Assembly: GCF_900113925.1 (NCBI RefSeq)
Contig: NZ_FORD01000004.1
Location: 62,001-126,000 of the forward strand
Length of the DNA: 64,000 bases
From: Nitrosomonas sp. Nm34
Lineage (GTDB): Bacteria; Pseudomonadota; Gammaproteobacteria; Burkholderiales; Nitrosomonadaceae
Direction of reading: 5' to 3'
Below the pieces are notes generated by a model, which had not been told where the DNA came from, searched no databases, and saw nothing but the letters and a program-made list of their open reading frames with translations. Shown here in pieces: positions 19,182 through 29,592 of the stretch (positions are counted from its first letter, which is position 1; every line of letters starts with the position of its first letter). The translations under genes and the position numbers were made by a program.

Positions 19182-21590
19182 TTATAATTTTTCTACAGAA
19201 ATTTCCCCAAACATTGCACCCAGGGCTATAGAATTGGGATACGCACAAGCTACCCGCACACAATTGGCAGGAAGCCCATCATCACAAGCTACTTCAAGCT
19301 GCGCTTCACCCTCTCCCTGTTTTAACCTAACTATCTCGCCTTCGCTCATATTAAACTGTTTAAGCAATGCAGAAGACAGCCACACTTTCGGCGGCATCGC
19401 ATCACGAGTCAACTGTAAAGGTTCAGCGCGCCGCACAATGGGATCTGCCTGATAAATGGGCATCTCTCCAATGCGTTGCAAGCCAGTCATCTCCTCGGAA
19501 GATATATTCACCTCATAATCTTTTAACTCATTACTAAGATATCTTGTAATGGCATCTTCAGCCGGAATGACCTGTGCTCGAATTTGCTCTGATGTTTCGT
19601 AGTCAAAACCCTCTAATTGCAGCAAATTACCCAACACCCGCAATATTTTCCAGCCAGGACGAGTATCTCCCAAAGGTGAAACCACACCGTTGAAGCTTTG
19701 CACCCGCCCCTCTGTATTCACAAATGTGCCAGAGGTTTCTGTAAAAGGAGCAATAGGTAAAATTACATTTGCATAATTCGCCACATTGCCCTTAAAAGAG
19801 CTCAGAGAAACAACGAATTCAGCATTGCTCATTGCTTTCATCGCTTGCTGCGGATTATATGCATCAAATTCCGGCTCCAGATTCATGAGTATGTAGGCCT
19901 GACAAGGAGACGCAACATTATTCAAACTATCACCCAGCATTTGTGCTGCATTCAATTGAGAGTCATGCTCAGCATGCTTAATTTCAGTTCCCAATACACC
20001 CTGATTTGGAATCGCTCTTGCAAGATAGGCACCTACACTATTTGCTGCTTCCCCAAGAAATCCAAATTTTGCTCCTGTTAATTTGGCAATTACTTGCGCG
20101 ATTGCATGGATATCTGCATAGGATGGATGATGCTGAGCAATATTCCCTAAAAAAACAGCAGCTGGACTATTAGCCAGTATACTATTTGCAATCGCACGTG
20201 CCTCATCGGTAACTTTTACTGCTTTCAGCGACTGCATGATGTGCTCAGATACTCCTGCACCGGGTTTATCTTCAATTATCGCTTTAAGCACTTGCGCCAG
20301 CATATGCATCATTTCAGAAGGTGCAACAATGGCACGATTTGCGATCTTCATTAATAGATCATCGTCTATCGGATTAATAATACTGAGCTGTGCTCCATTT
20401 TTCACGGCCTGCCGAAAACGATGAGCCAGAAGAGGATGGTCCTTACGTAAGGTACTGCCAACGATTAAAACTGATTTCAATTGTGGAATATCAGCAATGC
20501 TCATTCCTAGCCATGGCACACCTTGCAGGTGGCTATCAGCCCGGAAATCCGATTGGCGTACACGATGATCTATATTTCCACCGCCGAGTGCTCGTATTAA
20601 TCTCTGTAATAAAAAGAGCTCTTCCAGCGTGCTATGAGCCGATCCTAAAGCTCCGATAGCTTTTGCACCATGTCTTTCCATCACTGATTTTAAGCTCTCG
20701 ACGGTAAATATCAGTGCCTCCTGCCAATCACACGCATGCCACTGACCATTATGCTTGATCATGGGGGTAGTCAAACGGTCTTCCGAATTTAATCCTTCGT
20801 AGGAGAAACGATCTTTATCCGATAGCCAACATTCATTAATTTCTTCATTGTCACGCGGTAAAACTCGCATCACGCGATCTAGCTTTACTTGCACAACTAA
20901 ATTACTGCCTAGACCACAATGAGGACTGATCGATTTTCTCCGGGAAAGCTCCCAAGGACGCGCAGTATAACGAAATGGTTTACTCACCAATGCGCCCACT
21001 GGACAGAGATCTATCACGTTTCCTGATAATTCTGAATCAACCGTTTTACCAACAAACGATAAAATTTCTGAATGCTCACCACGACCCGCCATACCTAATT
21101 CCATGATTCCCGCAATTTCCTGACCAAAACGTACACAGCGGGTGCAATGTATGCAGCGTGTCATATCAGTTGAAATAAGAGGGCCCAGGTTTTTATTGGT
21201 AACTACCCGTTTTTCTTCCTCATAACGTGATTCACTGGCGCCATAACCCACCGCCAGATCTTGTAGCTGACATTCACCACCTTGATCGCAAATGGGGCAA
21301 TCCAGCGGGTGGTTGATAAGCAAAAACTCCATTACTCCTTTTTGCGCCGTTACTGCCTGCTGCGAGTGTGTATAAACTTTCATCCCTTCTGTTGCAGGTG
21401 TCGCACAAGCAGGTAAGGGTTTAGGTGCTTTCTCTACTTGTACCAGACACATGCGGCAATTGGCCGCGATCGACAACTTTTTGTGATAGCAAAAATGAGG
21501 AATATAAATCCCGAGTTGTCTGGCACCGTCCATTACGGTGCCACCTTTGGGTACAGTTACTTCCTTACCATTGATTTCGATATTGATCAT
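19182..21590 (-). CDS. nuoG: NADH-quinone oxidoreductase subunit G
   Basis: An 802-residue iron-sulfur subunit of the peripheral arm. The N-terminal [2Fe-2S] site is visible as CRMCLVQVEKAPKPLPAC (about 46-63). The His-coordinated N5 region is HPLDCPICDQGGECQLQD, and N4 is CIHCTRCVRFGQE (about 147-159). A molybdopterin-oxidoreductase-like domain without a visible cofactor site fills the rest. Electrons pass from NuoF/E through these clusters to NuoI. It is encoded between nuoF and nuoH. Confidence 0.96.
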   Translation of the reverse strand: MINIEINGKEVTVPKGGTVMDGARQLGIYIPHFCYHKKLSIAANCRMCLVQVEKAPKPLPACATPATEGMKVYTHSQQAVTAQKGVMEFLLINHPLDCPICDQGGECQLQDLAVGYGASESRYEEEKRVVTNKNLGPLISTDMTRCIHCTRCVRFGQEIAGIMELGMAGRGEHSEILSFVGKTVDSELSGNVIDLCPVGALVSKPFRYTARPWELSRRKSISPHCGLGSNLVVQVKLDRVMRVLPRDNEEINECWLSDKDRFSYEGLNSEDRLTTPMIKHNGQWHACDWQEALIFTVESLKSVMERHGAKAIGALGSAHSTLEELFLLQRLIRALGGGNIDHRVRQSDFRADSHLQGVPWLGMSIADIPQLKSVLIVGSTLRKDHPLLAHRFRQAVKNGAQLSIINPIDDDLLMKIANRAIVAPSEMMHMLAQVLKAIIEDKPGAGVSEHIMQSLKAVKVTDEARAIANSILANSPAAVFLGNIAQHHPSYADIHAIAQVIAKLTGAKFGFLGEAANSVGAYLARAIPNQGVLGTEIKHAEHDSQLNAAQMLGDSLNNVASPCQAYILMNLEPEFDAYNPQQAMKAMSNAEFVVSLSSFKGNVANYANVILPIAPFTETSGTFVNTEGRVQSFNGVVSPLGDTRPGWKILRVLGNLLQLEGFDYETSEQIRAQVIPAEDAITRYLSNELKDYEVNISSEEMTGLQRIGEMPIYQADPIVRRAEPLQLTRDAMPPKVWLSSALLKQFNMSEGEIVRLKQGEGEAQLEVACDDGLPANCVRVACAYPNSIALGAMFGEISVEKL

Positions 21591-21648
21591 CGATTACAAA
21601 CTCTCGGATTAATCACACATAAAAAAAATCACATCGACAAAGTGCTCA

Positions 21649-22926
21649 TCACACCATGCATTTCTTATGCTCAATGTGATACACAAACTCATCTCGAAAA
21701 TGCTGCAACATTGCGCGTACGGGCATCGCCGCTGCATCGCCTAACGCACAAATGGTGCGTCCTTGAATATTGTCAGCCAGATTATCGAGTAAATCCAGAT
21801 CTTCCGGTTTACCTTTCCCGTGCTCTATGCGATTGATAATACGGTAAAGCCAGCCCGTTCCTTCCCTACACGGCGTACACTGACCACAGGATTCTTCATA
21901 ATAAAAGTAAGATAAGCGTTCCAGTGCTTTCACCATACAGGTTGTGTCGTCCATGATAATGACTGCTCCCGAACCGAGCATTGAGCCGGCTTTAGCAATG
22001 GAATCATAGTCCATATCTGTTTGCATCATCACATCACCCGGTAGAACAGGCATAGAAGACCCGCCAGGAATACATCCTTTTAGTTTTCTGCCACCACGCA
22101 TTCCTCCTGCCATTTCTAGCAGTTTTGCAAAAGGGGTTCCTAGCGGTACTTCATAATTTCCTGGCTTATTAACATGACCTGATACTGAAAAAATCTTGGT
22201 GCCACCATTGTTGGGTTTCCCTAGCTGCAGGTATTTCTCTCCACCATGACGTATGATCCAAGGCACTGATGCAAATGTTTCTGTATTGTTGATAGTCGTC
22301 GGTTTACCGTAAAGACCATAACTTGCAGGAAAAGGCGGCTTGAAACGGGGCTGCCCTTTCTTACCTTCTATCGATTCCAGTAGTGCTGTTTCCTCTCCAC
22401 AAATATACGCACCATAGCCATGATGATTGTTAAGCTGGAAGCTAAATTCTGAACCCAGAATATTGTTCCCTAAAAGACCGGCTTGGCGCGCTTCTTCGAC
22501 AGCTTCTTCCATACGCTCATAGGTTTCCCAGATCTCACCATGAATATAGTTGTAACCTGCTTTAACTCCTATGGCATAAGCAGCAATCGCCATACCCTCA
22601 ATCAAGATATGCGGATTGTATCGCATGATGTCGCGATCTTTAAATGTCCCCGGCTCACCTTCATCAGAATTACATACCAGGTACTTATCTCCCTCGTATT
22701 GACGGGGCATGAAACTCCATTTCAAGCCTGTGGGAAATCCTGCCCCACCACGACCACGTAATGCGGATTTTTTGACCTCTTCAATAACATTTTCAGGCGA
22801 GATCTTATTGGTAATTATTTTTCTGAGAGCAGTATAGCCATCGCGCTTAAGATAGCTTTTTAACCTCCAGTTATCAGGATCAGTTGGATCGACACCAGCT
22901 AAAATCACCTGGACAGACTGAGTCAT
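21649..22926 (-). CDS. nuoF: NADH-quinone oxidoreductase subunit F
   Basis: A 425-residue NADH-binding subunit carrying FMN and cluster N3. The glycine-rich NADH loop is [17 protein letters not shown] (about 57-73). The FMN region includes [17 protein letters not shown] and [17 protein letters not shown]. The [4Fe-4S] motif is [15 protein letters not shown] (about 344-358). Its ATG overlaps the nuoE stop by four bases, which implies translational coupling of the E/F pair that forms the NADH dehydrogenase module. Confidence 0.98.
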   Translation of the reverse strand: MTQSVQVILAGVDPTDPDNWRLKSYLKRDGYTALRKIITNKISPENVIEEVKKSALRGRGGAGFPTGLKWSFMPRQYEGDKYLVCNSDEGEPGTFKDRDIMRYNPHILIEGMAIAAYAIGVKAGYNYIHGEIWETYERMEEAVEEARQAGLLGNNILGSEFSFQLNNHHGYGAYICGEETALLESIEGKKGQPRFKPPFPASYGLYGKPTTINNTETFASVPWIIRHGGEKYLQLGKPNNGGTKIFSVSGHVNKPGNYEVPLGTPFAKLLEMAGGMRGGRKLKGCIPGGSSMPVLPGDVMMQTDMDYDSIAKAGSMLGSGAVIIMDDTTCMVKALERLSYFYYEESCGQCTPCREGTGWLYRIINRIEHGKGKPEDLDLLDNLADNIQGRTICALGDAAAMPVRAMLQHFRDEFVYHIEHKKCMV

Positions 22927-23399
22927 TTGCGCAATTCCTCCAGCAGTTGATCTATTTGCTCATTAGACATAAAACTACACATACGCTTGTTATTAACCAA
23001 TAAAACTGGAGCATCTCCACACGCTCCCATACATTCGCCTTCCTTAAGCGTGAAGAGCCCGTCAGCTGTCGTTTCATTAAACCCTATTCCAAGCTTTTGC
23101 TTTAAATAATTCGCCGCATCATTTCCGCCCGATAAGGCACATGGCAGGTTGGTACATACTGTAAGCTTATATTTCCCTACCGGCTTCAAATTGTACATGC
23201 CATAAAATGTCGCAACTTCATATACTGCAATAGCCGGCATGCCTAAATATTGGGCAATGAAATCCATGGTTTCGGTAGCGAGCCAGCCTTTTTCATCCTG
23301 CGCAATAGCAAGTGCAGACATCACTGCCGATTGTTTTTGGTCAGCTGGGTATTTTGCAATCTCTCGATTTATTTTTTCCAAGGATTCAGCGCTTAACAT
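22923..23399 (-). CDS. nuoE: NADH-quinone oxidoreductase subunit E
   Basis: A 158-residue thioredoxin-fold subunit holding [2Fe-2S] cluster N1a. The four ligands are visible in CTNLPC (about 82-87) and CMGACGDAP (about 123-131). It pairs with NuoF. It overlaps nuoF by four bases and follows nuoD after 11 bases. Confidence 0.96.
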   Translation of the reverse strand: MLSAESLEKINREIAKYPADQKQSAVMSALAIAQDEKGWLATETMDFIAQYLGMPAIAVYEVATFYGMYNLKPVGKYKLTVCTNLPCALSGGNDAANYLKQKLGIGFNETTADGLFTLKEGECMGACGDAPVLLVNNKRMCSFMSNEQIDQLLEELRK

Positions 23400-23410
23400 T
23401 TCTTTTTTAT

Positions 23411-24664
23411 TTATCTGTCTATTTCACCAAAAACAATATCTTGTGTACCTATGATGGCAACTAAATCAGCAATCATGTGACCACGTGCCATTTCATCTAT
23501 AGAGGCCAAATGAGCAAATCCTGGTGCGCGAATTTTTAAACGGTAGGGTTTGTTGCCACTGTCAGAGATAATATAGATACCAAATTCCCCCTTGGGATGT
23601 TCAACGGCTGCATATACTTCACCAGGTGGAACATGAATACCTTCAGTGAAAAGCTTGAAGTGATGAATCAACTCTTCCATGTTCTGTTTCATGGCTACAC
23701 GTGAAGGAGGCGCAACTTTATGGTTGTCAATTATAACTGGACCAGGATTGTGACGTAACCATTCAATACACTGCTTAATAATCCGGGTAGACTGCCGCAT
23801 TTCTTCTATACGCACTAAATAACGATCATAGCAATCGCCATTAACTCCTACTGGTATATCAAAATCAACCTTATCATAGACCTCATAGGGCTGTTTTTTG
23901 CGTAAATCCCATTCCACTCCGGAACCTCGCAACATTGGCCCGGTAAAACCCAACGCTTTGGCGCGCTCGGGCGAAACCACACCAATATCTACTAACCTTT
24001 GTTTCCAGATACGATTATCAGTCAGAAGCGTTTCATATTCATCGATGTATTTCGGAAAACGATTAGTAAAATCTTCTATAAAATCAAGCAGAGATCCTTG
24101 ACGATTTTCATTTCTTTTTTGTGTTTTCTTTTCGTCATGAATTTGTGAGGCTTGATACTGAGGCATTGTGTCAGGCAGATCTCGATAGACACCACCAGGT
24201 CGATAATAGGCTGCATGCATTCTCGCTCCCGACACGGCTTCATAGCAGTCCATCAAATCTTCTCTGTCACGGAATGCATAGAGAAACACTGTCATGGCGC
24301 CCACATCGAGCGCGTGTGCTCCCAGCCAGAGCAAATGATTCAATATTCTCGTTATCTCATCAAACATGACGCGTATATACTGGGCTCGTAAAGGCACCTC
24401 AATTTGCAATAACCGTTCAATTGCCATTACATACGCATGCTCATTCGCCATCATTGAAACATAATCCAACCGGTCCATATAAGGCACTGACTGAATATAA
24501 GTCTTGTTTTCGGCCAGTTTTTCTGTGGCACGATGTAACAATCCAATATGCGGATCTAATCGCCTGATTACTTCACCATCTAATTCCATTACCAACCGTA
24601 AAACACCGTGTGCGGCAGGGTGTTGTGGTCCAAAATTCATGGTGTAATTACGTATTTCAGCCAT
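23411..24664 (-). CDS. nuoD: NADH-quinone oxidoreductase subunit D
   Basis: A 417-residue 49-kDa-type subunit that shapes the quinone site with NuoB. Seen: [20 protein letters not shown] with the quinone-binding His in the first loop (about 11-20), [23 protein letters not shown] and the C-terminal DIVFGEIDR typical of the family. It is a separate gene rather than fused to NuoC, as usual in betaproteobacteria. Confidence 0.98.
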   Translation of the reverse strand: MAEIRNYTMNFGPQHPAAHGVLRLVMELDGEVIRRLDPHIGLLHRATEKLAENKTYIQSVPYMDRLDYVSMMANEHAYVMAIERLLQIEVPLRAQYIRVMFDEITRILNHLLWLGAHALDVGAMTVFLYAFRDREDLMDCYEAVSGARMHAAYYRPGGVYRDLPDTMPQYQASQIHDEKKTQKRNENRQGSLLDFIEDFTNRFPKYIDEYETLLTDNRIWKQRLVDIGVVSPERAKALGFTGPMLRGSGVEWDLRKKQPYEVYDKVDFDIPVGVNGDCYDRYLVRIEEMRQSTRIIKQCIEWLRHNPGPVIIDNHKVAPPSRVAMKQNMEELIHHFKLFTEGIHVPPGEVYAAVEHPKGEFGIYIISDSGNKPYRLKIRAPGFAHLASIDEMARGHMIADLVAIIGTQDIVFGEIDR

Positions 24665-24711
24665 ATCCTAAGCTATCCCAGCATCAAAAAAGATATGTTT
24701 TAATTTCATGT

Positions 24712-25338
24712 TTAGTCGACCTTTTTTCCTTCACCGTAAAATTCCTCACGGATGACATAAGGTGTTATCTCTCGAGGCTCTATTGTGACAGGTTGATAAA
24801 TAACTCGTTTCTGATCAGCATCATAGCGCATCTCTACATATCCGGATAACGGAAAATCTTTACGGAATGGATTACCAATAAAACCATAATCAGTAAGAAT
24901 CCTTCGTAAATCAGGATGATTGAAAAAAATGATACCGTAAAGATCGAATGCTTCGCGCTCAAACCAATTAGCTGCTGGCCAAATGCCCATTACCGAATCC
25001 ACTATCGGCAATTCATTATCATCGGCAAATACTCTTACTCGCACTCGATGATTGAGATTGACTGAAAGCAAGTGATAAACAACGGCAAATCGTCTGTTCT
25101 GGCGCCCTTCTCCCGCAAAGGAATCATGCGTATGGGCTGAATAATCGACACCACACAAATCAATAAGCGTATCAAAATTCAGATCAGGATGGTCGCGCAA
25201 TGCTTCCGCTACATCCAACAAATCTTGTGACCTTATCAGAATGGTTATTTCATGTAAGTGTTGACTCAAACTTACTAGCTTACTATCAAGTACACTCTGC
25301 AAAGATGATGCGAGCTTTTCCAAACGACTAATCGACAT
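24712..25338 (-). CDS. nuoC: NADH-quinone oxidoreductase subunit C
   Basis: A 208-residue 30-kDa-type subunit of the peripheral arm. The family signature [20 protein letters not shown] (about 125-144) is followed by [21 protein letters not shown]. It scaffolds NuoD and has no cofactor. It is encoded between nuoB (8-base spacer) and nuoD. Confidence 0.97.
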   Translation of the reverse strand: MSISRLEKLASSLQSVLDSKLVSLSQHLHEITILIRSQDLLDVAEALRDHPDLNFDTLIDLCGVDYSAHTHDSFAGEGRQNRRFAVVYHLLSVNLNHRVRVRVFADDNELPIVDSVMGIWPAANWFEREAFDLYGIIFFNHPDLRRILTDYGFIGNPFRKDFPLSGYVEMRYDADQKRVIYQPVTIEPREITPYVIREEFYGEGKKVD

Positions 25339-25346
25339 GTTAGAAC

Positions 25347-25820
25347 CTAACGAGCAATGGTATTTGTTCTTTTAATTTTATTTTGGAGCTGAATGATTCC
25401 ATAAAGGAGAGCTTCAGCAGTCGGCGGGCATCCCGGAACATAAATATCAACGGGTACAATTCGATCACAGCCACGAACGACAGAATATGAATAATGGTAA
25501 TAACCCCCACCATTTGCACAGGAACCCATGGAAATAACCCAGCGTGGCTCAGCCATTTGATCATAAACTTTACGTAATGCGGGAGCCATCTTGTTACATA
25601 ATGTTCCTGCTACAATCATTACGTCTGATTGTCGCGGACTAGGTCGGAAAACTATTCCAAATCGATCCAGATCATATCGTGATGCTCCAGTCTGCATCAT
25701 TTCTACTGCACAACAGGCAAGCCCAAATGTCATGGGCCACATTGACCCGGTACGACCCCAATTAATTACGGAATCCAGACTAGTGGTTATAAAACCTTTA
25801 TCTACTGTACTGTCCATCAT
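25347..25820 (-). CDS. nuoB: NADH-quinone oxidoreductase subunit B
   Basis: A 157-residue subunit with terminal cluster N2, which reduces quinone. The unusual tandem cysteines are in [11 protein letters not shown] (about 33-43). The other two ligands are in [10 protein letters not shown] (about 101) and [11 protein letters not shown] (about 131). The gene begins one base after nuoA ends, so the two are tightly linked. Confidence 0.98.
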   Translation of the reverse strand: MMDSTVDKGFITTSLDSVINWGRTGSMWPMTFGLACCAVEMMQTGASRYDLDRFGIVFRPSPRQSDVMIVAGTLCNKMAPALRKVYDQMAEPRWVISMGSCANGGGYYHYSYSVVRGCDRIVPVDIYVPGCPPTAEALLYGIIQLQNKIKRTNTIAR

Positions 25821-25821
25821 A

Positions 25822-26190
25822 TCAATCCCACTCTAGGGCACCTTTCATCCACTCGTAAGCAAAACCTACCACAAGTATGCCAAGAAATACCAGCATCGCA
25901 ATAAAGCCAAACATACCAATTTCATTTAATACCACTGCCCAAGGAAAAAGGAAGGCAATTTCCAGATCAAACAGAATAAATAATATCGCTATCAAATAAT
26001 AGCGCACATCAAACTTCATACGTGCATCTTCAAAGGCTTCAAAACCACATTCATAGGGCGATAATTTCTCACTATCAGGTCGATTGGGTGCAAACAACCA
26101 GCCAGCCAACATGGATAATATACCCACTGCCAACCCAACCAAAATGAATAGGAGAATTGGAAAATAATTACCAAGCATTGTTTCTAGCAT
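25822..26190 (-). CDS. nuoA: NADH-quinone oxidoreductase subunit A
   Basis: A 122-residue three-helix membrane subunit. The conserved loop block [21 protein letters not shown] (split here as [14 protein letters not shown] then FDVRYYL) is the quinone-channel region. The reading frame is open further upstream, but that extension runs through the tRNA-Leu gene, so the start was set at ATG 26190. A second Met four codons later (26178) is nearly as likely. Neither has a strong ribosome-binding site. It is the first nuo gene, 58 bases downstream of the tRNA. Confidence 0.93.
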   Translation of the reverse strand: MLETMLGNYFPILLFILVGLAVGILSMLAGWLFAPNRPDSEKLSPYECGFEAFEDARMKFDVRYYLIAILFILFDLEIAFLFPWAVVLNEIGMFGFIAMLVFLGILVVGFAYEWMKGALEWD

Positions 26191-26248
26191 GATTGTTGTT
26201 ATTCTCGTTATTGATTTACTTGCGTAGTCGCTATTTTTTAATATGCAA

Positions 26249-26333
26249 TGGTGCCGATGGCGAGACTCGAACTCGCACAGCTTTCGCCACCGCCCCCTCA
26301 AGACGGCGTGTCTACCAATTCCACCACATCGGC
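26249..26333 (-). tRNA. tRNA-Leu (anticodon GAG)
   Basis: The minus strand reads as an 85-nt class II tRNA. The acceptor stem pairs GCCGATG with CATCGGC. A D-loop with GGTAGAC follows. The anticodon stem CCGTC/GGCGG carries the loop TTGAGGG (anticodon GAG), then a long variable arm and a T-arm with GTTCGAGTC. CCA is encoded. It lies between secG and nuoA and is probably processed from the same transcript, a placement common in proteobacteria. Confidence 0.97.
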
Positions 26334-26403
26334 CGATTATTTCCGAGTCAATAAAAAATTCACTTGATACAGAAATTAAATCTAATCATAAACAATCTTT
26401 TAA

Positions 26404-26775
26404 TTATTCAGGTATTTCCCCAGCCTTAGAAGCAGCATCATCAACTGGCTCTTCTGCAGAAGGCTTCATATCTGTTGTTGTTTCTGCCTCTTTTACCCCA
26501 GCAGATTCCACTTCAAAACGCTTCATTATACTGGTGCTCTCAGTCCCGCCACCAGAGAAATAAGCGAGCGACAGACTAGTAATAAAAAATACCGTAGCGG
26601 CCAAAGCAGTTGTTCGACTCAGAAAATTAGCTGAACCACTTGCGCCAAACAGACTTCCGGCTGAGCCACTGCCAAATGCAGCACCCATATCTGCGCCTTT
26701 TCCATGTTGCAATAAAACTAAAATTACCACCACCAACGCTGCTATCAGATGTATCGACCAAACTATTGTTTCCAT
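26404..26775 (-). CDS. secG: Protein-export membrane protein SecG
   Basis: A 123-residue SecYEG accessory subunit. There is an N-terminal helix (about 5-22), a conserved cytoplasmic loop [20 protein letters not shown] (about 24-43), and a second helix (about 55-72). An acidic Ala/Glu/Thr-rich C-terminal tail follows, which is variable in the family. The gene is 17 bases after tpiA, the usual arrangement. Confidence 0.95.
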   Translation of the reverse strand: METIVWSIHLIAALVVVILVLLQHGKGADMGAAFGSGSAGSLFGASGSANFLSRTTALAATVFFITSLSLAYFSGGGTESTSIMKRFEVESAGVKEAETTTDMKPSAEEPVDDAASKAGEIPE

Positions 26776-26792
26776 TTTTTACTCTTAAAAAA

Positions 26793-27548
26793 TCATTGCT
26801 GTGCAGCTGAACAGATTGAAATAAACTCGTTAGCATTCAATGAAGCACCTCCTATCAATCCTCCATCGATATCAGGCATTGCAAATAAATCGCTGGCATT
26901 ACCAGCTTTTACGCTTCCTCCATATAGGATCTGCACGTTAGCCGCCACTTCTGTGTTTTGCTTAGCAATCCTGCTGCGTATAAAGGCATGCACACTCTGA
27001 GCCTGTGCGGGAGTCGCCGTTCTGCCCGTACCAATTGCCCATACAGGCTCATAAGCAATAACTGACTGCGTTAACGAATTAGCTCCGGTTAACTTGATCA
27101 CAGCATCAAGCTGCTCTTCTATTATTCGCTCCGTTTCACCAATTTCACGTTGTGCCAATGTCTCACCGACACATAGAATGGGTATCAAACCAGCGCTCTG
27201 GGCTTTCTTAAACTTCTCGGCTACGGTATGGTTATCCTCACCAAACAGAGATCGTCTCTCGGAATGCCCGACAATCACATAACGACAAGCAAAATCCAGC
27301 AACATCTCTACCGCCACTTCGCCAGTATAGGCACCCAGATCAAATTGACTGACATTTTGTGCGCCCCAGAATATATGAGTATCTTTCAGAGCAAGCTGCA
27401 CCGCTGGCAAATAAGGATAAGGCACACAAACTGCACATATGACATCCCGTAATCCCTTGCTACCGGAAATGATTGCAGTGAGCAGCTCCTGGTTCTGTAC
27501 CAGATTGCCATTCATTTTCCAGTTACCGACAACCAGCTTTGCGCGCAT
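26793..27548 (-). CDS. tpiA: Triosephosphate isomerase
   Basis: A 251-residue TIM barrel interconverting dihydroxyacetone phosphate and glyceraldehyde 3-phosphate. Active-site residues are visible: Lys in VGNWKMNG (about 12), His in VGHSERRS (about 95) and the catalytic Glu in AYEPVWAIGTG (about 167). The phosphate loop LYGGSVKAGN (about 208-217) and GGLIGGASL close the C-terminus. It heads the tpiA-secG-tRNA-nuo array, with AAGGA before the ATG and a sigma-70-like promoter upstream. Confidence 0.98.
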   Translation of the reverse strand: MRAKLVVGNWKMNGNLVQNQELLTAIISGSKGLRDVICAVCVPYPYLPAVQLALKDTHIFWGAQNVSQFDLGAYTGEVAVEMLLDFACRYVIVGHSERRSLFGEDNHTVAEKFKKAQSAGLIPILCVGETLAQREIGETERIIEEQLDAVIKLTGANSLTQSVIAYEPVWAIGTGRTATPAQAQSVHAFIRSRIAKQNTEVAANVQILYGGSVKAGNASDLFAMPDIDGGLIGGASLNANEFISICSAAQQ

Positions 27549-27908
27549 CCTATTATCCTTACATATCAGAATCGGGAATGCTACCCGTGAATTAGCACTG
27601 CGTCAATCTCTTGACAAATTATGCGTTAAGCAATTTGACCAGTTAAAATGGAATGGTTTTTTCACTACATACATAATTTATAAATATAAATCTTTGAAGA
27701 AAGAAGATATTTTTTACAACGCAATTTATCCATCTTATGCGGTTGCCAACATGGCTGGGAAACAATGTTGCCCTTCTGTTAATTTTTTCAACAATCAAAA
27801 TTTATCCAAATCAAGCGCAAATCACATCATCATTGTCATTCACCTAAGATGGCTTCTTTTGCCATTGCCTCAAGAATCGCTCATCACCCAGAGCTGGATT
27901 CCGATTAG
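27549..27908. other. Intergenic region upstream of tpiA
   Basis: About 360 bases between tpiA and the sulfotransferase stop. It holds the tpiA promoter at 27578-27606. No credible gene is visible; a plus-strand open stretch here shows no family features. Confidence 0.6.
27578..27606 (-). promoter_or_regulatory. Sigma-70-like promoter of the tpiA-secG-tRNA-nuo array
   Basis: On the minus strand TTGACG and TAGCAT are separated by exactly 17 bases, 30 bases before the tpiA ATG. Both boxes match the housekeeping consensus at four or five of six positions. This is the only good promoter seen upstream of the array. Confidence 0.6.
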
Positions 27909-28829
27909 TTAGATCGCGCCACCGCTCTCGAGCCATTCACGGCAGTCGAAAGTGAGTGCTCGATCACAAGCAGCCTCATACAGCGTTATTTCCTCGTCAG
28001 AAAGCACCTCACGCCAACGACCGTTTGTACCTTTATGAAGAAAAGTTTGTGCTCCCCCTTTCCAGAAATGGCCACCTCCCGGTGCGTATCGATCTCCCTG
28101 ACGTTTCATTTCCGCAAAGGAAACTGCCTGGATGATGTCAGCCCAAGTATTCTCGGACACATCAATTTCCAGAAATGCAGCCATGCGACGCACTTCCCGC
28201 TCAGTATCTTCGAGCATATCGTTGTAGTGAAATAGTTGAATATTAGGCAGGTGACGAAAATTCCACCAAGACTGCACATTGGAAAGATGCGACCAGTAGG
28301 GCCAACCATCCGTTTCCCACGCGAACGAACCACGCGTTATCCAATTCCGCCAAAAGGTATGGATATCATCGGGTGGTCGCGGCAACTCATCACCCACTCG
28401 GCCCGGCAGCAAATTCATCAGTGTAAAAAACTCATCCTTCATACTCTTATAATGATTCCATAACGACATGAAGACATCCCGCGGATCGCGGGCAATATAA
28501 AGGTACTTGATTTTCTCACTATACAACATTCCATCAAGCGGCAAATGCGTCTTGATGAAGCGACGGTGCGTCTGAGCTTTCAATTTGTTCAACACTACTT
28601 CAAGCGGCATAATGCGCATATCCAGCCACGGTGACATTTCCGCAGGAGCAGCCGGGAAATTTCCATCTGGAAAAAGCAGATGCGCCACAATAGCCTGAGT
28701 CCAGGTCGTACCCGCCTTGTATGATGTGGCCACGACGATATCATTCTCGCGCGGCTCGAAATAATCCCAACGGGTACTATCGAAATGATGATTCTGGTAG
28801 ATATGGGTACGCTTCGGTAAAGTTGGCAT
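27909..28829 (-). CDS. PAPS-dependent sulfotransferase
   Basis: A 306-residue protein of the cytosolic-type sulfotransferase family. The 5'-phosphosulfate loop is visible as TSYKAGTTWTQAIV (about 34-47). The 3'-phosphate block is YIARDPRDVFMSLWNHY (about 109-125), and the C-terminal RxxxGG-like contact is in FLHKGTNGRWREVLS (about 264-278). Such enzymes move sulfate from PAPS to hydroxyl or amine groups of small molecules or glycans. The acceptor is unknown. It stands alone between tpiA and the thioesterase gene, with no PAPS synthesis genes nearby, and looks like an accessory gene. Confidence 0.87.
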   Translation of the reverse strand: MPTLPKRTHIYQNHHFDSTRWDYFEPRENDIVVATSYKAGTTWTQAIVAHLLFPDGNFPAAPAEMSPWLDMRIMPLEVVLNKLKAQTHRRFIKTHLPLDGMLYSEKIKYLYIARDPRDVFMSLWNHYKSMKDEFFTLMNLLPGRVGDELPRPPDDIHTFWRNWITRGSFAWETDGWPYWSHLSNVQSWWNFRHLPNIQLFHYNDMLEDTEREVRRMAAFLEIDVSENTWADIIQAVSFAEMKRQGDRYAPGGGHFWKGGAQTFLHKGTNGRWREVLSDEEITLYEAACDRALTFDCREWLESGGAI

Positions 28830-29121
28830 GCTGGAAATCTATTTTGAAATGAATTATGGGTAGCTTATAGAGAAACACTCTCAATTTGGCAAGCATATAT
28901 CAATGGCAGAAATAAGATTGGCGGCAATCTTACTCTGGTTCAGTTATAAATCTCTGGAATAATTTGCCAGTTTCATTCCACTCTTTTTGCAATCACTATT
29001 ACACCAGGATATTTTCTTTGCCAATACTTATTTTTATAACTAAGCGCATCCTGACATACACTTTGACTTTACCTCTGATTCTCGTTATTGATTTATTGAT
29101 GAGAGTGATGAGTGCGCTGCA

Positions 29122-29544
29122 CTATTCCTGCGGTACTACCCTTGGCCGCCGGTCTGCATCAATCGCCACGTAAGTTAGTACCGCTTCGGTTACTTTGATA
29201 CAAATCTCTTGTCCACCTTCCCGTGTACCACGTTGCGCATAGACCGATACATCAACAGTAATAGAGGTGCGCCCTATTTTGATAATATTGGCGTAGAAAC
29301 TAACGATATCGCCTACAAACACAGGTTGCTTAAATACAAAGGAATTGACAGCCACCGTTGCGACGCGTCCTCGTGCTCGCCGGATGGCGGGAATGCTGCC
29401 CGCAATATCGACTTGCGACATGATCCAGCCACCGAAAATATCACCAGCGTAATTGGTATCCGATGGCATCGGTACCGTGCGCAAGATGGGCTGACTTTCT
29501 GGCAAGGAAACGTGTCGTGCGGGATCATACGGAATGTTTGGCAT
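29122..29544 (-). CDS. yciA: YciA-like acyl-CoA thioesterase
   Basis: A 140-residue hotdog-fold protein. The catalytic block is PMPSDTNYAGDIFGGWIMSQ (about 26-45), with the Asp of NYAGDIFGGW at the family's active position. VNSFVFKQPVFVGDIVSFYA follows (about 66-85). YciA hydrolyses a broad range of acyl-CoA esters. It is 48 bases downstream of the acyl-CoA synthetase gene, so it probably belongs to the same fatty-acid unit. Confidence 0.88.
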   Translation of the reverse strand: MPNIPYDPARHVSLPESQPILRTVPMPSDTNYAGDIFGGWIMSQVDIAGSIPAIRRARGRVATVAVNSFVFKQPVFVGDIVSFYANIIKIGRTSITVDVSVYAQRGTREGGQEICIKVTEAVLTYVAIDADRRPRVVPQE

Positions 29545-29592
29545 TACTGACTCATAACAAGTTAGAGGTAGTTTAAAGAGAATTCATTTTGG

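Noticed and set aside
26191..26301. A 37-codon N-terminal extension of nuoA
   Set aside because: It runs back through the 3' part of the tRNA-Leu gene and gives a basic, non-family N-terminus; a normal NuoA starts at 26190 or 26178.
27439..27912. Plus-strand open stretch over the tpiA start and the gap after it
   Set aside because: No ribosome-binding site, no family features, and half of it is antisense to tpiA.
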